A stretch of DNA of 10,483 bases. It comes from an uncultured Oscillospiraceae bacterium. Lineage in GTDB: Bacteria; Bacillota; Clostridia; Oscillospirales; Acutalibacteraceae. Below are positions 1-7,228 of this stretch, in pieces. The stretch's first letter is position 1. Each line of letters starts with the position of its first letter. The notes under the pieces are model-generated. The model was not told the DNA's origin. It saw only the letters and a program-made list of their open reading frames with translations, and did not search any database. The position numbers and the translations under genes were made by a program. The stretch lies in contig URDW01000070.1 in NCBI GenBank assembly GCA_900546735.1, positions 1-10,483 of the forward strand. Direction: 5' to 3'.

Positions 1-47
1 GAGATCGCTCAGTGTCTCGTGGGCTCGGAGATGTGTATAAGAGACAG
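1..47. other. Sequencing adapter (Nextera i7 end), not genomic
   Basis: Positions 14-47 are the Nextera transposase adapter of the i7 side, ending in the 19-base Tn5 mosaic end AGATGTGTATAAGAGACAG at 29-47. Bases 6-13 (CGCTCAGT) occupy the index slot and 1-5 (GAGAT) match the end of the P7 primer. The inverted copy is at the other end of the window. Any reading frame running into it on the minus strand acquires the artefactual tail LSLIHISEPTRH. True sequence starts at 48. Confidence 0.98.
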
Positions 48-470
48 ATTATAGGCTTCTGAACCATAGGTGCTGTGGTTACGGTCCCACGGAGAAAGAT
101 AGACGCCAAAGCGCAAACCATACTTGCGGCAGCTGTCGCTGACCTCACGAACAACATCGCCTTTCCCATCCTTATACGGCGAATGCTTAACGCTGTGCGC
201 CGTTGTTTCGGTCGGCCAAAGGCAGAAGCCGTCATGGTGCTTGCAGGTCAAAATAACGCCGCTTGCGCCGGAGGCAGCAATGCAGCGAAGCCACTGGTCC
301 GTGTCCTGCTCAGACGGATTGAAAAGTTGCGCACTTTCCTTGCCGGTGCCCCACTCTTTGCCGGTAAACGTGTTCATGCCATAGTGAATAAAAACATTGA
401 ACGTATGACGCTGGGCGATTTTTTGCGCCGTTGTCGGCACAATACTTGTATAAAGGTCCAGTTTGTCCAT
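48..470 (-). CDS. Alpha-L-fucosidase, GH29 (partial, 3' end missing)
   Basis: This is the N-terminal 141 residues of a GH29 alpha-L-fucosidase, which releases terminal L-fucose from glycans with retention of configuration. Recognisable GH29 signatures are FNVFIHYGMNTF (about residues 24-35), the substrate-pocket motif CKHHDGF (76-82) and the barrel strand GLRFGVYLSPWDR (118-130). Family members usually exceed 400 residues, so the nucleophile Asp and the rest of the barrel lie beyond the contig edge. The gene is cut at position 48 by adapter sequence, not by a natural stop. The ATG at 470 is chosen because GGGGGAG lies five bases upstream. An in-frame ATG at 515 would add 15 residues but lies inside the probable promoter region and has no good ribosome binding site. 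No signal peptide is visible, so a cytoplasmic enzyme acting on imported oligosaccharides is likely. It has its own promoter and is separated from araD by a terminator. Confidence 0.93.
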
Positions 471-500
471 TTTTCTCCCCCATTTTACATAACTGCATTC

Positions 501-529
501 ATTGTAACAGAGCAAAAACGGTTAATCAA
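501..529 (-). promoter_or_regulatory. Probable sigma-A promoter of the fucosidase gene
   Basis: On the minus strand TTGATT (524-529) and TACAAT (501-506) are separated by exactly 17 bases. They match the consensus -35 and -10 at 4/6 and 5/6 positions. The expected transcription start, around 494, leaves a leader of about 25 bases before the ATG at 470. No operator palindrome is obvious. Confidence 0.65.
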
Positions 530-579
530 TACAATAATTTAACCGCAGGTATTAAGATTTTAATATCCATTAAGGAAGA

Positions 580-601
580 GGGCACGGCGTTTGCCGTGCC
601 C
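580..601. repeat. Perfect hairpin repeat, copy 1
   Basis: Nine-base arms GGGCACGGC (580-588) and GCCGTGCCC (593-601) flank a GTTT loop. The identical hairpin, together with two more bases (GA) on its left, recurs at 887-910, so 24 bases are shared exactly on the same strand. There is no T tract on either side, so it is not a textbook intrinsic terminator. In one frame it translates to GTAFAVP-like peptides, which are artefacts. Confidence 0.85.
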
Positions 602-720
602 GGAGACTGTCGAAAAAGTCGGTTGGACCGCGCGTAGAAAAATTTTGAAAATAGACTGCTATTTTTCTCAAGCAGAAAAGCATCTTGCACTCTAAAGAAA
701 ATAAAGCACTTTAAAAGCAG

Positions 721-746
721 AAAAACCGCACAGCTGTGCGGTTTTT
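721..746. terminator. Bidirectional intrinsic terminator
   Basis: A perfect 26-base palindrome has arms AAAAACCGCACAG and CTGTGCGGTTTTT, giving a GC-rich stem with T runs leaving it in both directions. On the minus strand it lies downstream of araD and upstream of the fucosidase promoter, so it most likely ends the CNNM-araBAD transcript. It would also stop any plus-strand transcription. Confidence 0.8.
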
Positions 747-835
747 GCGCTTTTTGTCTTTTGCTCGGGGGCAGTACCGCTGTACGGCTCCCGCTCGCAA
801 AATACAAAATCCAACTCGCCTTTTTGGCAGTCTAT

Positions 836-887
836 CAGCGTGTCGGGCTGTATAATTTGTTGCCGTTATACCTTTTTCGACACGCTG
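836..887. repeat. Long-loop inverted repeat, 10-base arms
   Basis: CAGCGTGTCG at 836-845 is the exact reverse complement of CGACACGCTG at 878-887, with 32 bases between. It directly adjoins the hairpin repeat at 889-910 downstream of araD. It could form a composite secondary structure at the 3' end of the araBAD transcript. Function unknown. Confidence 0.7.
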
Positions 888-910
888 AGGGCACGGCGTT
901 TGCCGTGCCC
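887..910. repeat. Perfect hairpin repeat, copy 2
   Basis: This is an exact copy of the 578-601 sequence, containing the GGGCACGGC / GCCGTGCCC hairpin. It begins ten bases beyond the araD stop codon on the minus strand. It lacks a T tract, so alone it is more likely a 3'-end-stabilising or repetitive element than a terminator. Confidence 0.85.
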
Positions 911-920
911 AAAACTTTGT

Positions 921-1625
921 TTATTTTTGCCCGTAGTAAGCATTTTTACCGTGCTTGCGCAGATAGTGTTTATCGAGCAGATACGGCTCAATGCCAACCG
1001 ACGCCTCTCCAAACGCGGCAATGCGTTCGGTGCGCGCAGCCATTTTGGCGACTTCCTCCAAAATCAGCGCATTTTCCACGGCTTTAAAGCAGTTCTTGCC
1101 CCAGGTGAACGGGCCATGACGGTGTACCAGCACAGCCGGAAACGCATCCGGCGAAAGGCCGCGCTTTTCAAACGTTTCGGCAATCACTTTGCCGGTATTC
1201 TTTTCATAAGCGCCGCTGACTTCCTCTTCAGTAAGGCCGCGTGCGCACGGTACTGCCCCATATGCAAAATCCGCATGCGTGGTGCCGTAAGCCGGAATAT
1301 CGCGCCCGGCCTGCGCCCAGGCACATGCCCAGGAGGAATGAGTGTGCACCACACCGCCGATCTCGGGAAAAGCACGGTAAAGCTCGGCATGCGTCGGCGT
1401 GTCGGAAGAAGGGTTGAGCTCCCCTTCCACCACATTGCCGTTCAGATCGACCACGACCATGTCCTGCGCACGCAGCTTTTCATACGGCACGCCGGAGGGC
1501 TTGATGACGAACAGACCGCTTTTCCGGTCTATGGCCGACACATTGCCCCAGGTCAGCACAACAAGACCATATTCCACCAGCTGCAGATTGGCCCTATATA
1601 CATCCTGTTTCAGCTGCTCCAGCAT
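921..1625 (-). CDS. araD: L-ribulose-5-phosphate 4-epimerase
   Basis: This 234-residue cytoplasmic class II aldolase-fold enzyme converts L-ribulose-5-phosphate to D-xylulose-5-phosphate, the last step of the arabinose pathway. Length is close to E. coli AraD (231). Signatures are TWGNVSAID (25-33), KPSGVPYE (42-49), SSDTPTH (73-79), the zinc-binding HTH (94-96), THADFAYG (116-123), HRHGPF (168-173) and the C-terminal NAYYGQ (228-233). By alignment from memory, Asp75, His94, His96 and His170 correspond to the E. coli metal-site positions, and Asp119 to the catalytic Asp, so the site looks complete. The frame stays open further upstream, but that part overlaps araA. The ATG at 1625 follows the araA stop by one base and is preceded by AAGGTGG inside araA, which indicates translational coupling. 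It is the last gene of the unit. Confidence 0.96.
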   Translation of the reverse strand: MLEQLKQDVYRANLQLVEYGLVVLTWGNVSAIDRKSGLFVIKPSGVPYEKLRAQDMVVVDLNGNVVEGELNPSSDTPTHAELYRAFPEIGGVVHTHSSWACAWAQAGRDIPAYGTTHADFAYGAVPCARGLTEEEVSGAYEKNTGKVIAETFEKRGLSPDAFPAVLVHRHGPFTWGKNCFKAVENALILEEVAKMAARTERIAAFGEASVGIEPYLLDKHYLRKHGKNAYYGQK

Positions 1626-1626
1626 A

Positions 1627-3105
1627 TTATCTACCCACCTTATAGGCGACATCGTTGTAAAACAGCTCTTTGCGGAACGACTCGATGTCGGTATTCTGGT
1701 CAATATGCAAAAACTCAATGCCGGTGATCTCGGCAAAATCACGCATAATGTCCGGCGTGAGCGCATAGCTGAGCACACTGTGGTGTGCGCCGCCGGCATA
1801 GATCCAAGCCTCCGCAGAAGTCTGCAAACACGGCTTCGGTGCCCAGAGAACCCCGGCGACCGGCAGCTTCGGCATGTCGTGCAGCTGTTCTTTGCACTCC
1901 ACATCGTTAACGATCATGCGCAGACGGTCACCCATGTCTACCAGTGTGGTCACGATGGCCGGACCGGACTGCGATTTGAACACAAGGCGTGCCGGGTCTT
2001 CGCGGTCGCCGATGCCAAGAGGATGCACCTGGATCTTCGGCCGCTCTGCCGCAATCGTCGGGCAGACTTCCAGCATGTGCGCGCCAAGCAGCATTTCATT
2101 GCCGGGTTCAAAGTGGTAGGTGTAGTCCTCCATAAACGCGGTGCCGCCGTCCAGCCCCTCTGCCATAAGCTTCATCACGCGCGTGAGTGCGGCGATCTTC
2201 CAGTCGCCTTCTGCACCAAAGCCATAGCCCTGGCGCATCAGGTCCTGCGCAGCAAGGCCGGGCAGCTGGCGCAGACCCTGCAGGTCTTCAAAATTCGTCT
2301 GAAAAGCGCCAAAGCCCTCCTGCTCCATAAACTTTTGGATCGCGACCTCTTCCCTGGCCTGGTAGCGGACAGCATCGATATTGTCGGTGTCCATCGTGTA
2401 ATATTTTTCATACTCGGCCATCTGCGCGTCGATTTCCGATTCGGTGACCGCTTCGGTCATGCGGATGATATCGCCCACGCCGTAATGGTCTACCTGCCAG
2501 CCGAGCTTGATCTGGGCTTCGATCTTGTCGCCGTCCGTCACGGCAACGTTGCGCATATTGTCGGAAATACGCAGCACACGCAGTTTACGGCTTTCGATCG
2601 CACCGACGGCGCTGCGCATCCAGCGGCCGATCTTTTGCTGAAACGCCTCATCCTCCCAATGGCCGGCGACAACTTTGCGCGGCAGGCGCATGCGCGCGGC
2701 AATATAGCCGTGTTCACGGTCGCCGTGGGCAGACTGGTTCAGATTCATAAAGTCCATGTCGATCGAATCCCACGGAATGTCGCGGTTAAACTGCGTGTTG
2801 ATGTGCAAATACGGTTTCGAGAGAATACTCAAGCCGCGTATCCACATTTTAGACGGCGAGAACGTGTGCATCCAGGTGATCACGCCGGCACAAGCCGGGT
2901 CTGCATTTGCCTGGGTAATAACATCTGTGATCTCGGCCGCGTTTTTCAGGCAGGGCTTTGCCACCACTTTACACGGCACATGCTTGCTGTTTGTCAGGGC
3001 AGAGGCAATGGCCTGCGCGTGGGCATTGATGTCTACAAACGTATCTTCCCCGTAAAGGTACTGGGTGCCGACCAAAAGCCAAAATGAATAATCCTGCATG
3101 CTCAC
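1627..3105 (-). CDS. araA: L-arabinose isomerase
   Basis: This 492-residue enzyme of normal family length isomerises L-arabinose to L-ribulose using Mn(II). The N-terminus [17 protein letters not shown] (7-23) resembles B. subtilis AraA. The active-site acids are seen in GAEGDWK (Glu299) and FMEDYTYHF (Glu326), and the metal-binding histidines in [10 protein letters not shown] (His343) and GGAHHSV (His441/442). These match E. coli E306, E333, H350 and H450 by spacing. The start is a GTG at 3105 whose last two bases begin the araB stop (GTGA, four-base overlap). The araB-internal GGAG lies 11 bases before it. An ATG two codons later (3099) is possible but sits 17 bases from that site. The gene is coupled to araB upstream and to araD downstream (one-base gap). 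Confidence 0.97.
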   Translation of the reverse strand: MSMQDYSFWLLVGTQYLYGEDTFVDINAHAQAIASALTNSKHVPCKVVAKPCLKNAAEITDVITQANADPACAGVITWMHTFSPSKMWIRGLSILSKPYLHINTQFNRDIPWDSIDMDFMNLNQSAHGDREHGYIAARMRLPRKVVAGHWEDEAFQQKIGRWMRSAVGAIESRKLRVLRISDNMRNVAVTDGDKIEAQIKLGWQVDHYGVGDIIRMTEAVTESEIDAQMAEYEKYYTMDTDNIDAVRYQAREEVAIQKFMEQEGFGAFQTNFEDLQGLRQLPGLAAQDLMRQGYGFGAEGDWKIAALTRVMKLMAEGLDGGTAFMEDYTYHFEPGNEMLLGAHMLEVCPTIAAERPKIQVHPLGIGDREDPARLVFKSQSGPAIVTTLVDMGDRLRMIVNDVECKEQLHDMPKLPVAGVLWAPKPCLQTSAEAWIYAGGAHHSVLSYALTPDIMRDFAEITGIEFLHIDQNTDIESFRKELFYNDVAYKVGR

Positions 3106-4760
3106 TGCTGCTTCAACTCCTTTAAATGTTTCATCACGTCATTCTGACCGCGGCCAAAATAATCGTGCAATGTTTTGTACTCGGCAAACAGACGGTCATA
3201 GATGCGGCTGTTTTCTTCTACCGGGTAATAGACAGTGTCTTTCACCTTGCCCATGGCGCGTGCCGCCTCAAAAATGCTGTCATAGCCGCCGGCGGCGCTG
3301 CCGGCCGCAACCGACGCAAAAATAGCGGAGCCAAAAGCGGGGCCCTGCGCTGAGCCGGCGATCTTGACCGGCATTTTAATAACATCGGCATAGATCTGCA
3401 TCGTCATGGGGTCTTTTTGCGAAATACCGCCCGAGGCATAGAATTCATTGACATCTACCCCGTTTTCGCGGAAGGTTTCAATGATCATGCGCGTGCCGTA
3501 GGCCGTTGCCTCGATCAATGCACGATAGATCTCTTCCGGTCTGGTCTGCAGCGTCATGCCGAGCATCATGCCCGTTAAGTCCACATCCACAAGCACGCTG
3601 CGGTTGCCGTTCCACCAATCGAGCGCCAGCAGGCCGCTTTCGCCCGGGCGCAGTTTTTCTGCGCGGCTGCGCAGAAACGCATGGATGTTTTTTTGTTCTT
3701 TTTCCGCCATATCGCGGTACGACGCCGGCAAACAGTTTTCAATAAACCAAGAAAAATGGTCGCCGACACAGGACTGTCCGGCCTCGTAGCCAAAAAAGCC
3801 GGGCAGAATGCCGTCTTCCACAACGCCGCACATACCGGGCACCTGACGTTCCTCCGTCCCCATCAGCATATGGCAGGTAGAGGTGCCCATAATAGCCAGC
3901 ATTTTGCCGGGCGCATCAATGCCGACAGACGGCACACAGACATGCGCATCCACATTGCCGATGGCAACCGCAGTGTCAGGCTTCAGCCCGAGGCGTGCCG
4001 CCATCTCCTCCGTCAGACCGCCGGCGCGCTGACCGAGCGGCGTGATGTTGGTGGAGAGCTTTTCTTCTACCACATTTTCCAAACGCGCATCCAGCGCTTT
4101 AAAAAAGTCTTTGGACGGATAGCCGGCCTTTTTGTTCCAGATCTCTTTATACCCTGCCGTACAGGAATTGCGTGTTTCGTGCCCGCAAAGCTGCCAGATG
4201 ATCCAGTCGGCCGCTTCTATGTAACGGTCGGTTGCGGCATAGACCGCCGGCGCTTCATCAAGCACCTGCCAAATCTTTGGAACGGCCCACTCAGAAGAGA
4301 TCTTGCCGCCGTAGTTGGCCAGCCACGGTTCGCGGCGCTCTGCCGCGATCGCATTTAAACGATTCGCGTAGCTCTGGGCGGCATGGTGTTTCCAGAGTTT
4401 TACATAGGCGTGTGGCTCGTCCGCAAAACCAGGCACATTACAAAGCGGCGTGCCGTCGCTTTTGCAGGCGACCAGCGTGCAGGCCGTAAAATCCGTGCCG
4501 ATGCCGATCACATCTTCTGCCGAAACGCCGCTGTCGCGAAGCACCTGCGGGATCGTATGATAAAGCACCTCTACATAGTCGTTGGGATCCTGCAGCGCCC
4601 AGTCATGGCCAAGCTTTTTGCCGCTGGGCAGGCTGCGGTCCATAACAGCATGCGGGTATTCATAAACCGCTGCGCAAAGCTCTTCGCCGGTTTTGGCGTT
4701 TACAAGTACGGCACGCCCGGAAAGCGTGCCGAAATCTACGCCGATCGTGTACTTAGCCAT
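3102..4760 (-). CDS. araB: L-ribulokinase
   Basis: This 552-residue FGGY-family carbohydrate kinase phosphorylates L-ribulose at C5 with ATP. Two RNase H-like domains are recognisable: the N-terminal phosphate motif [11 protein letters not shown] (8-18), GIGTDFTAC (86-94), [11 protein letters not shown] (157-167) and ADWIIWQL (184-191). The presumed catalytic Asp is in [13 protein letters not shown] (268-280), followed by the phosphate-2 loop MGTSTCHML (291-299) and the adenosine motif [19 protein letters not shown] (441-459). The order and length fit the AraB subfamily rather than xylulokinase or glycerol kinase. An in-frame TTG at 4766 is possible, but ATG at 4760 is preferred because AGAAGG lies six bases before it. 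That site lies within the last codons of the upstream CNNM gene, whose TGA ends only two bases before this ATG, so the two are probably translationally coupled. Confidence 0.96.
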   Translation of the reverse strand: MAKYTIGVDFGTLSGRAVLVNAKTGEELCAAVYEYPHAVMDRSLPSGKKLGHDWALQDPNDYVEVLYHTIPQVLRDSGVSAEDVIGIGTDFTACTLVACKSDGTPLCNVPGFADEPHAYVKLWKHHAAQSYANRLNAIAAERREPWLANYGGKISSEWAVPKIWQVLDEAPAVYAATDRYIEAADWIIWQLCGHETRNSCTAGYKEIWNKKAGYPSKDFFKALDARLENVVEEKLSTNITPLGQRAGGLTEEMAARLGLKPDTAVAIGNVDAHVCVPSVGIDAPGKMLAIMGTSTCHMLMGTEERQVPGMCGVVEDGILPGFFGYEAGQSCVGDHFSWFIENCLPASYRDMAEKEQKNIHAFLRSRAEKLRPGESGLLALDWWNGNRSVLVDVDLTGMMLGMTLQTRPEEIYRALIEATAYGTRMIIETFRENGVDVNEFYASGGISQKDPMTMQIYADVIKMPVKIAGSAQGPAFGSAIFASVAAGSAAGGYDSIFEAARAMGKVKDTVYYPVEENSRIYDRLFAEYKTLHDYFGRGQNDVMKHLKELKQQ

Positions 4761-4762
4761 AA

Positions 4763-6097
4763 TCAACCTTCTTCGTTTTCAGGATTTTTATGCTTTTTCA
4801 GCGTGACAATACAGCTTTTCACCGTGTGCAGCTGCACGTCGGTCACGTCGATCTTTAAATCATCTGTTTCAATGGAAAACTTAGCGCCGTCCTTCGGGAT
4901 GTCGCAGTACAGGCCGAAAATGTAACCGCTGAGCGTCTCGTACTCATCGACCGGCAGCTTGACTTTCAGGGTGCGCTCCACATCGTCAAGTGACACAAGC
5001 CCCTGCATCTGCCAGGAGTCGTCTGAAAGCTGCACGATCTCCGGCTCCTCTTCTACATCGTCGTTTTCCAGATCGCCGACGATCTGCTCCAGCAGGTCGT
5101 TCATCGTGATGATGCCGACGGTGCCGCCGTATTCATCCAGCACCACGGCAAAGTGGTTGTGCGTTTTCTGCATCTGTGAAAACAGCATGTCGATGCCCAT
5201 GCTTTCAGGCACATAAAGCGGCTGGGAAAATGCCTCGCGGCGCACCAGATCCTTGGTTTTATTTTTCAGGCGGAAATAGATTTTTGAATTGAGTACGAAC
5301 AAAATGTTGTCGACCGTGTCCTTATAGACCGGGAAAAGGCTGTGGGAATTCGATGTGATCGTCTGGTCCCATACCTCAAGCGGGTCGTCAATGTCGAGCC
5401 CGACGATCTCTTTGCGGTGGGTCGAAAACTCGCCGCACTCTTTATCGTCAAATTCAAAAACGTTTTGAATCATTTCTTTTTCAGACTTGTCGATCACGCC
5501 CTTTTCGGAGCCAACGTCGACCATCATGCGGATCTCTTCCTCACTGACCTCTTCCTCGTCCGCATTCGGGTCGATGCGCAGAATGCGCAGCACCAGGTTT
5601 GTGGATGTGGTCAGCAGCCACACGAGCGGTGCAAAAATCTTGGAACAAAAGCTGATGAGACCGCTGACACCAAGTGCCAGCTGCTCGGTTTTACGCATTG
5701 CGATGCGCTTGGGCACCAACTCGCCGAAGACCAGTGTCAGGTACGACAAGATGATCGTGATCACAACGACCGAGATCGTGTTCAGCGTGGAAGCGCTGAC
5801 CGATTTTACGCCCAGGTCCAGCAGCCACTCTACGATGATGTCTGAAAAATTGTCGGCGGCAAATGCACTTCCAAGAAAGCCCGACAGCGTGATCGCGACC
5901 TGAATGGTCGCCAGAAAGCCGGCCGGCTTGGAAGTCAGTTTATAAAGTCTTTTGGCGCGCTTATTGCCCTGCTCTGCCATTTTTTCAAGCTTGACGTCAT
6001 TCATGGAGACGATGGCGATCTCCGCACTTGCAAAAACAGCGTTGATGAAAATAAGCACCACCTGTAAAAATAGTTGCCACCCTATTGGGATGTCCAA
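4763..6097 (-). CDS. CNNM/CorC-HlyC family membrane protein (DUF21 + CBS pair + CorC_HlyC)
   Basis: This 444-residue protein has the complete hemolysin C/CNNM architecture. A DUF21 transmembrane domain (about 8-175) has hydrophobic segments near 8-30, 62-82, 106-126 and 142-168 and the signature [11 protein letters not shown] (124-134). An acidic linker (179-188) follows, then a CBS pair (about 213-340, including [18 protein letters not shown] and [30 protein letters not shown]) and a C-terminal CorC_HlyC domain (about 355-435). Family members transport or sense Mg(II), Co(II) or Na(I); the old name hemolysin is historical. The start is TTG at 6097, chosen because a perfect AGGAGG lies seven bases before it and no in-frame ATG is nearby. 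It is the first gene of the unit and runs directly into araB, an unusual partner for this family. The ion specificity cannot be read from sequence. Confidence 0.92.
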   Translation of the reverse strand: MDIPIGWQLFLQVVLIFINAVFASAEIAIVSMNDVKLEKMAEQGNKRAKRLYKLTSKPAGFLATIQVAITLSGFLGSAFAADNFSDIIVEWLLDLGVKSVSASTLNTISVVVITIILSYLTLVFGELVPKRIAMRKTEQLALGVSGLISFCSKIFAPLVWLLTTSTNLVLRILRIDPNADEEEVSEEEIRMMVDVGSEKGVIDKSEKEMIQNVFEFDDKECGEFSTHRKEIVGLDIDDPLEVWDQTITSNSHSLFPVYKDTVDNILFVLNSKIYFRLKNKTKDLVRREAFSQPLYVPESMGIDMLFSQMQKTHNHFAVVLDEYGGTVGIITMNDLLEQIVGDLENDDVEEEPEIVQLSDDSWQMQGLVSLDDVERTLKVKLPVDEYETLSGYIFGLYCDIPKDGAKFSIETDDLKIDVTDVQLHTVKSCIVTLKKHKNPENEEG

Positions 6098-6131
6098 AAC
6101 ATTACCTCCTAAAATTATAGAATATGAGTAT

Positions 6132-6159
6132 ATTATAACAAATAATACAAATTTGTAAA
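6132..6159 (-). promoter_or_regulatory. Strong promoter of the CNNM-araBAD unit with overlapping palindrome
   Basis: On the minus strand TTTACA (6154-6159) and a perfect TATAAT (6132-6137) are spaced by 16 bases. The start would fall near 6125, about 28 bases before the TTG at 6097. A perfect 12-base palindrome, TACAAATTTGTA (6146-6157), overlaps the -35 box and the spacer, where a repressor would block polymerase. Its TTTGTA/TACAAA half-sites resemble AraR half-sites but in the opposite relative order, so the cognate regulator is unknown. No further promoter is evident between the CNNM gene and araB. Confidence 0.72.
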
Positions 6160-6208
6160 CAGAAATTTATCACTTTTTAGGAAAGTGTCCACCGCACACA
6201 CTTTTTAT

Positions 6209-6247
6209 AAAAAAAGGACACGGATGCACTGGCACCCGTGTCCTTTT
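6209..6247 (-). terminator. Intrinsic terminator of the feo operon
   Basis: The stem GGACACGG (6216-6223) pairs with CCGTGTCC (6236-6243), extended outward by A/T pairs and inward by TGC/GCA around a four-base loop. On the minus strand it is followed by seven T residues. It begins ten bases after the stop of the DtxR-like gene, so it closes the feo unit and insulates it from the CNNM-araBAD promoter. Confidence 0.88.
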
Positions 6248-6256
6248 CGCTGCAAG

Positions 6257-6613
6257 TCAAACAGCTGGCCTGGTAAATGTAAAATCAATGTCGTCTGCAT
6301 TACCGATCACAAGGTAAGCAAGTCGCTTGGCATCTGCCTCTGACAAAGAAAGCGTGTTGCAGAAATGCACTGTCAGGTTATGAAACTTTTTATACTTTTC
6401 ATTCGCAATGCGCAAGCCGAAATCGGTCAGCCGGACTTTAGAGTAATAGGCTTTTGTGATCAGGCCTTTCTTTTCAAGCGATACCAGCATGCTGCTGACG
6501 CTTGATTTTTTTACGCCCAGGTTCTGTGCAATGTCCACACTTTTTGCCTCGCCATTTTTCGATACGGCGATGATGGCAAAAAGATACTTGATCTGCTGTG
6601 TTGAAAGTTCCAT
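6257..6613 (-). CDS. DtxR/MntR-fold transcriptional regulator with degenerate metal site
   Basis: This 118-residue protein resembles the DNA-binding and first dimerisation part of the DtxR/MntR family. The winged helix is clear: AKSVDIAQNLGVKKSSVSSMLVSLEKKGLI (23-52) and a wing YYSKVRLTDFGLRIA (56-70). There is no C-terminal SH3/FeoA-like domain, as in MntR. Aligned by eye to B. subtilis MntR, His78 (KFHNL) fits one ligand. The helix that should read E-x-x-E-H reads AKRLAY (95-100), and the N-terminal Asp/Glu positions are also not acidic, so most metal ligands are absent. It is the last gene of the feo operon, five bases after the preceding stop. The ATG at 6613 has GAGG close upstream, overlapping that stop. 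It probably regulates the feo promoter, but its signal need not be Fe or Mn. A MarR-type annotation would be the main alternative. Confidence 0.82.
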   Translation of the reverse strand: MELSTQQIKYLFAIIAVSKNGEAKSVDIAQNLGVKKSSVSSMLVSLEKKGLITKAYYSKVRLTDFGLRIANEKYKKFHNLTVHFCNTLSLSEADAKRLAYLVIGNADDIDFTFTRPAV

Positions 6614-6618
6614 TTACC

Positions 6619-6783
6619 TCAGTCTTTCTTTTGTTTACAGTGTTCACAGCACGCGCTGTCACCCTTGTCTGCACCGCCGCCGCAGCAGGCGCCTTTGCCT
6701 TTGAAGTGCCTTACAGAACCCCAAACGGCCAACCCCAGCAAAACGGCAACGATAATGACCACAATAATATCAGCTGGATTCAT
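6619..6783 (-). CDS. FeoB-associated Cys-rich membrane protein, copy 2
   Basis: This 54-residue protein has one N-terminal transmembrane helix (about 5-22, IIVVIIVAVLLGLAVWG) and a short cytosolic tail with two cysteine clusters: CC at 33-34 and CC..C at 45, 46 and 49. This layout is typical of the FeoB-associated Cys-rich membrane proteins (Pfam FeoB_associated) found beside feoB in Clostridia. They are thought to assist FeoB or to bind iron, but the biochemical role is not established. The ATG at 6783 is supported by GGAGG seven bases upstream. The longer open frame to 6906 has no start with a comparable site. It sits between the 68-aa membrane protein gene and the regulator. Confidence 0.85.
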   Translation of the reverse strand: MNPADIIVVIIVAVLLGLAVWGSVRHFKGKGACCGGGADKGDSACCEHCKQKKD

Positions 6784-6802
6784 TATGACCCCTCCGTTCC
6801 TT

Positions 6803-7009
6803 TCAGCGTGTACCCTCATCGTCAGACGGGAGATTTGCTTTGTTTTCCGGCTGCCCCTGTGCCGGTACATATTTGTCTGCACGGCGGCCTTTGCGCTTTG
6901 CGGCAAACGCCTTGATGCGTTTTACACCCTCCATGGCCAAAACGACCACAAGGTATGCACCGACAAAAAACAACAGCACATAAATCAGAGACTCGGTTGC
7001 GTTACCCAT
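6803..7009 (-). CDS. Uncharacterised 68-aa single-pass membrane protein in feo operon
   Basis: I do not recognise this protein. It has one hydrophobic helix (about 7-26, SLIYVLLFFVGAYLVVVLAM), then a strongly basic stretch (VKRIKAFAAKRKGRRADK, 29-46) and a polar, acid-ended tail (SDDEGTR, 62-68). It has no cysteine, unlike the two Cys-rich proteins on either side. The ATG at 7009 overlaps the end of the upstream Cys-rich gene by eight bases, and GAGGA lies seven bases before it, so it is very likely translated and coupled. The positive-inside rule predicts a cytosolic C-terminus. Its place among FeoB accessory proteins suggests a FeoB-related membrane role, which is inference. Confidence 0.78.
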   Translation of the reverse strand: MGNATESLIYVLLFFVGAYLVVVLAMEGVKRIKAFAAKRKGRRADKYVPAQGQPENKANLPSDDEGTR

Positions 7010-7193
7010 TGTTCGTCCTCTTTTCAGGCTTCGCATGCGGCGCCGCTGAACAGCAGGCGCTGCACCCGCTGCAGCTGCCGCAGCAACCGGCGCAAGGATT
7101 TTCTTTTGTCTGCTTAGATGCCTTAAAACGCCTGACCAGCACGAACACACAATACGCAAGCACCAGCGCAACAACAATAATATCTGCTACCAT
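7002..7193 (-). CDS. FeoB-associated Cys-rich membrane protein, copy 1
   Basis: This 63-residue protein has an N-terminal transmembrane helix (about 3-20, ADIIVVALVLAYCVFVLV), a basic patch (RRFKASKQTK) and a dense cysteine cluster. Cys34, 37, 38, 41, 44, 47 and 48 form the pattern CxxCCxxCxxCxxCC. This fits the FeoB-associated Cys-rich membrane protein family and could bind Fe(II), an Fe-S cluster or another thiophilic metal. The ATG at 7193 follows AAAGGAG by seven bases and lies 35 bases after the feoB stop. Its 3' end overlaps the next small gene by eight bases. It has more cysteines than copy 2 and little similarity to it outside the general layout. Confidence 0.88.
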   Translation of the reverse strand: MVADIIVVALVLAYCVFVLVRRFKASKQTKENPCAGCCGSCSGCSACCSAAPHAKPEKRTNNG

Positions 7194-7228
7194 AAAGCGT
7201 CTCCTTTCTGCACCGTCCGGCCGCGGTT

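Larger units (their letters stand above)
580..910. repeat. 331-bp intergenic segment with imperfect inverted ends (possible MITE/REP-like element)
   Basis: The outer 39 bases, 580-618 and the reverse complement of 872-910, have equal length and agree at 31 of 39 positions by eye. Each end consists of the GGGCACGGC hairpin followed, after six variable bases, by TGTCGAAAAAG. The interior has no convincing gene and holds three further hairpins: 648-665 (AAAATAG/CTATTTT), 721-746 and 836-887. No clear target-site duplication is seen. The outer hairpins are also exact direct repeats including the loop, so two independent small palindromic repeats are an alternative reading. Confidence 0.45.

Noticed and set aside
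526..807. 93-codon minus-strand open frame in the intergenic region
   Set aside because: It reads through the terminator palindrome and the hairpin repeat (GTANAVP peptide), has no ribosome binding site and overlaps the fucosidase promoter.
840..1727. 295-codon open frame on the plus strand
   Set aside because: It is antisense to araD and runs through the hairpin repeat, with no family signature.
1626..1904. N-terminal extension of AraD by 93 codons
   Set aside because: The extension overlaps araA in another frame and has no similarity to AraD; the ATG at 1625 gives the family length and has a good ribosome binding site.
1399..3087. 562-codon open frame on the plus strand
   Set aside because: It lies antisense to araA and araD, has no recognisable domain or ribosome binding site, and is explained by codon bias of the real genes.
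6784..6906. N-terminal extension of the second Cys-rich protein
   Set aside because: It overlaps the 68-aa gene, and the ATG at 6783 with GGAGG gives the expected small-protein architecture.
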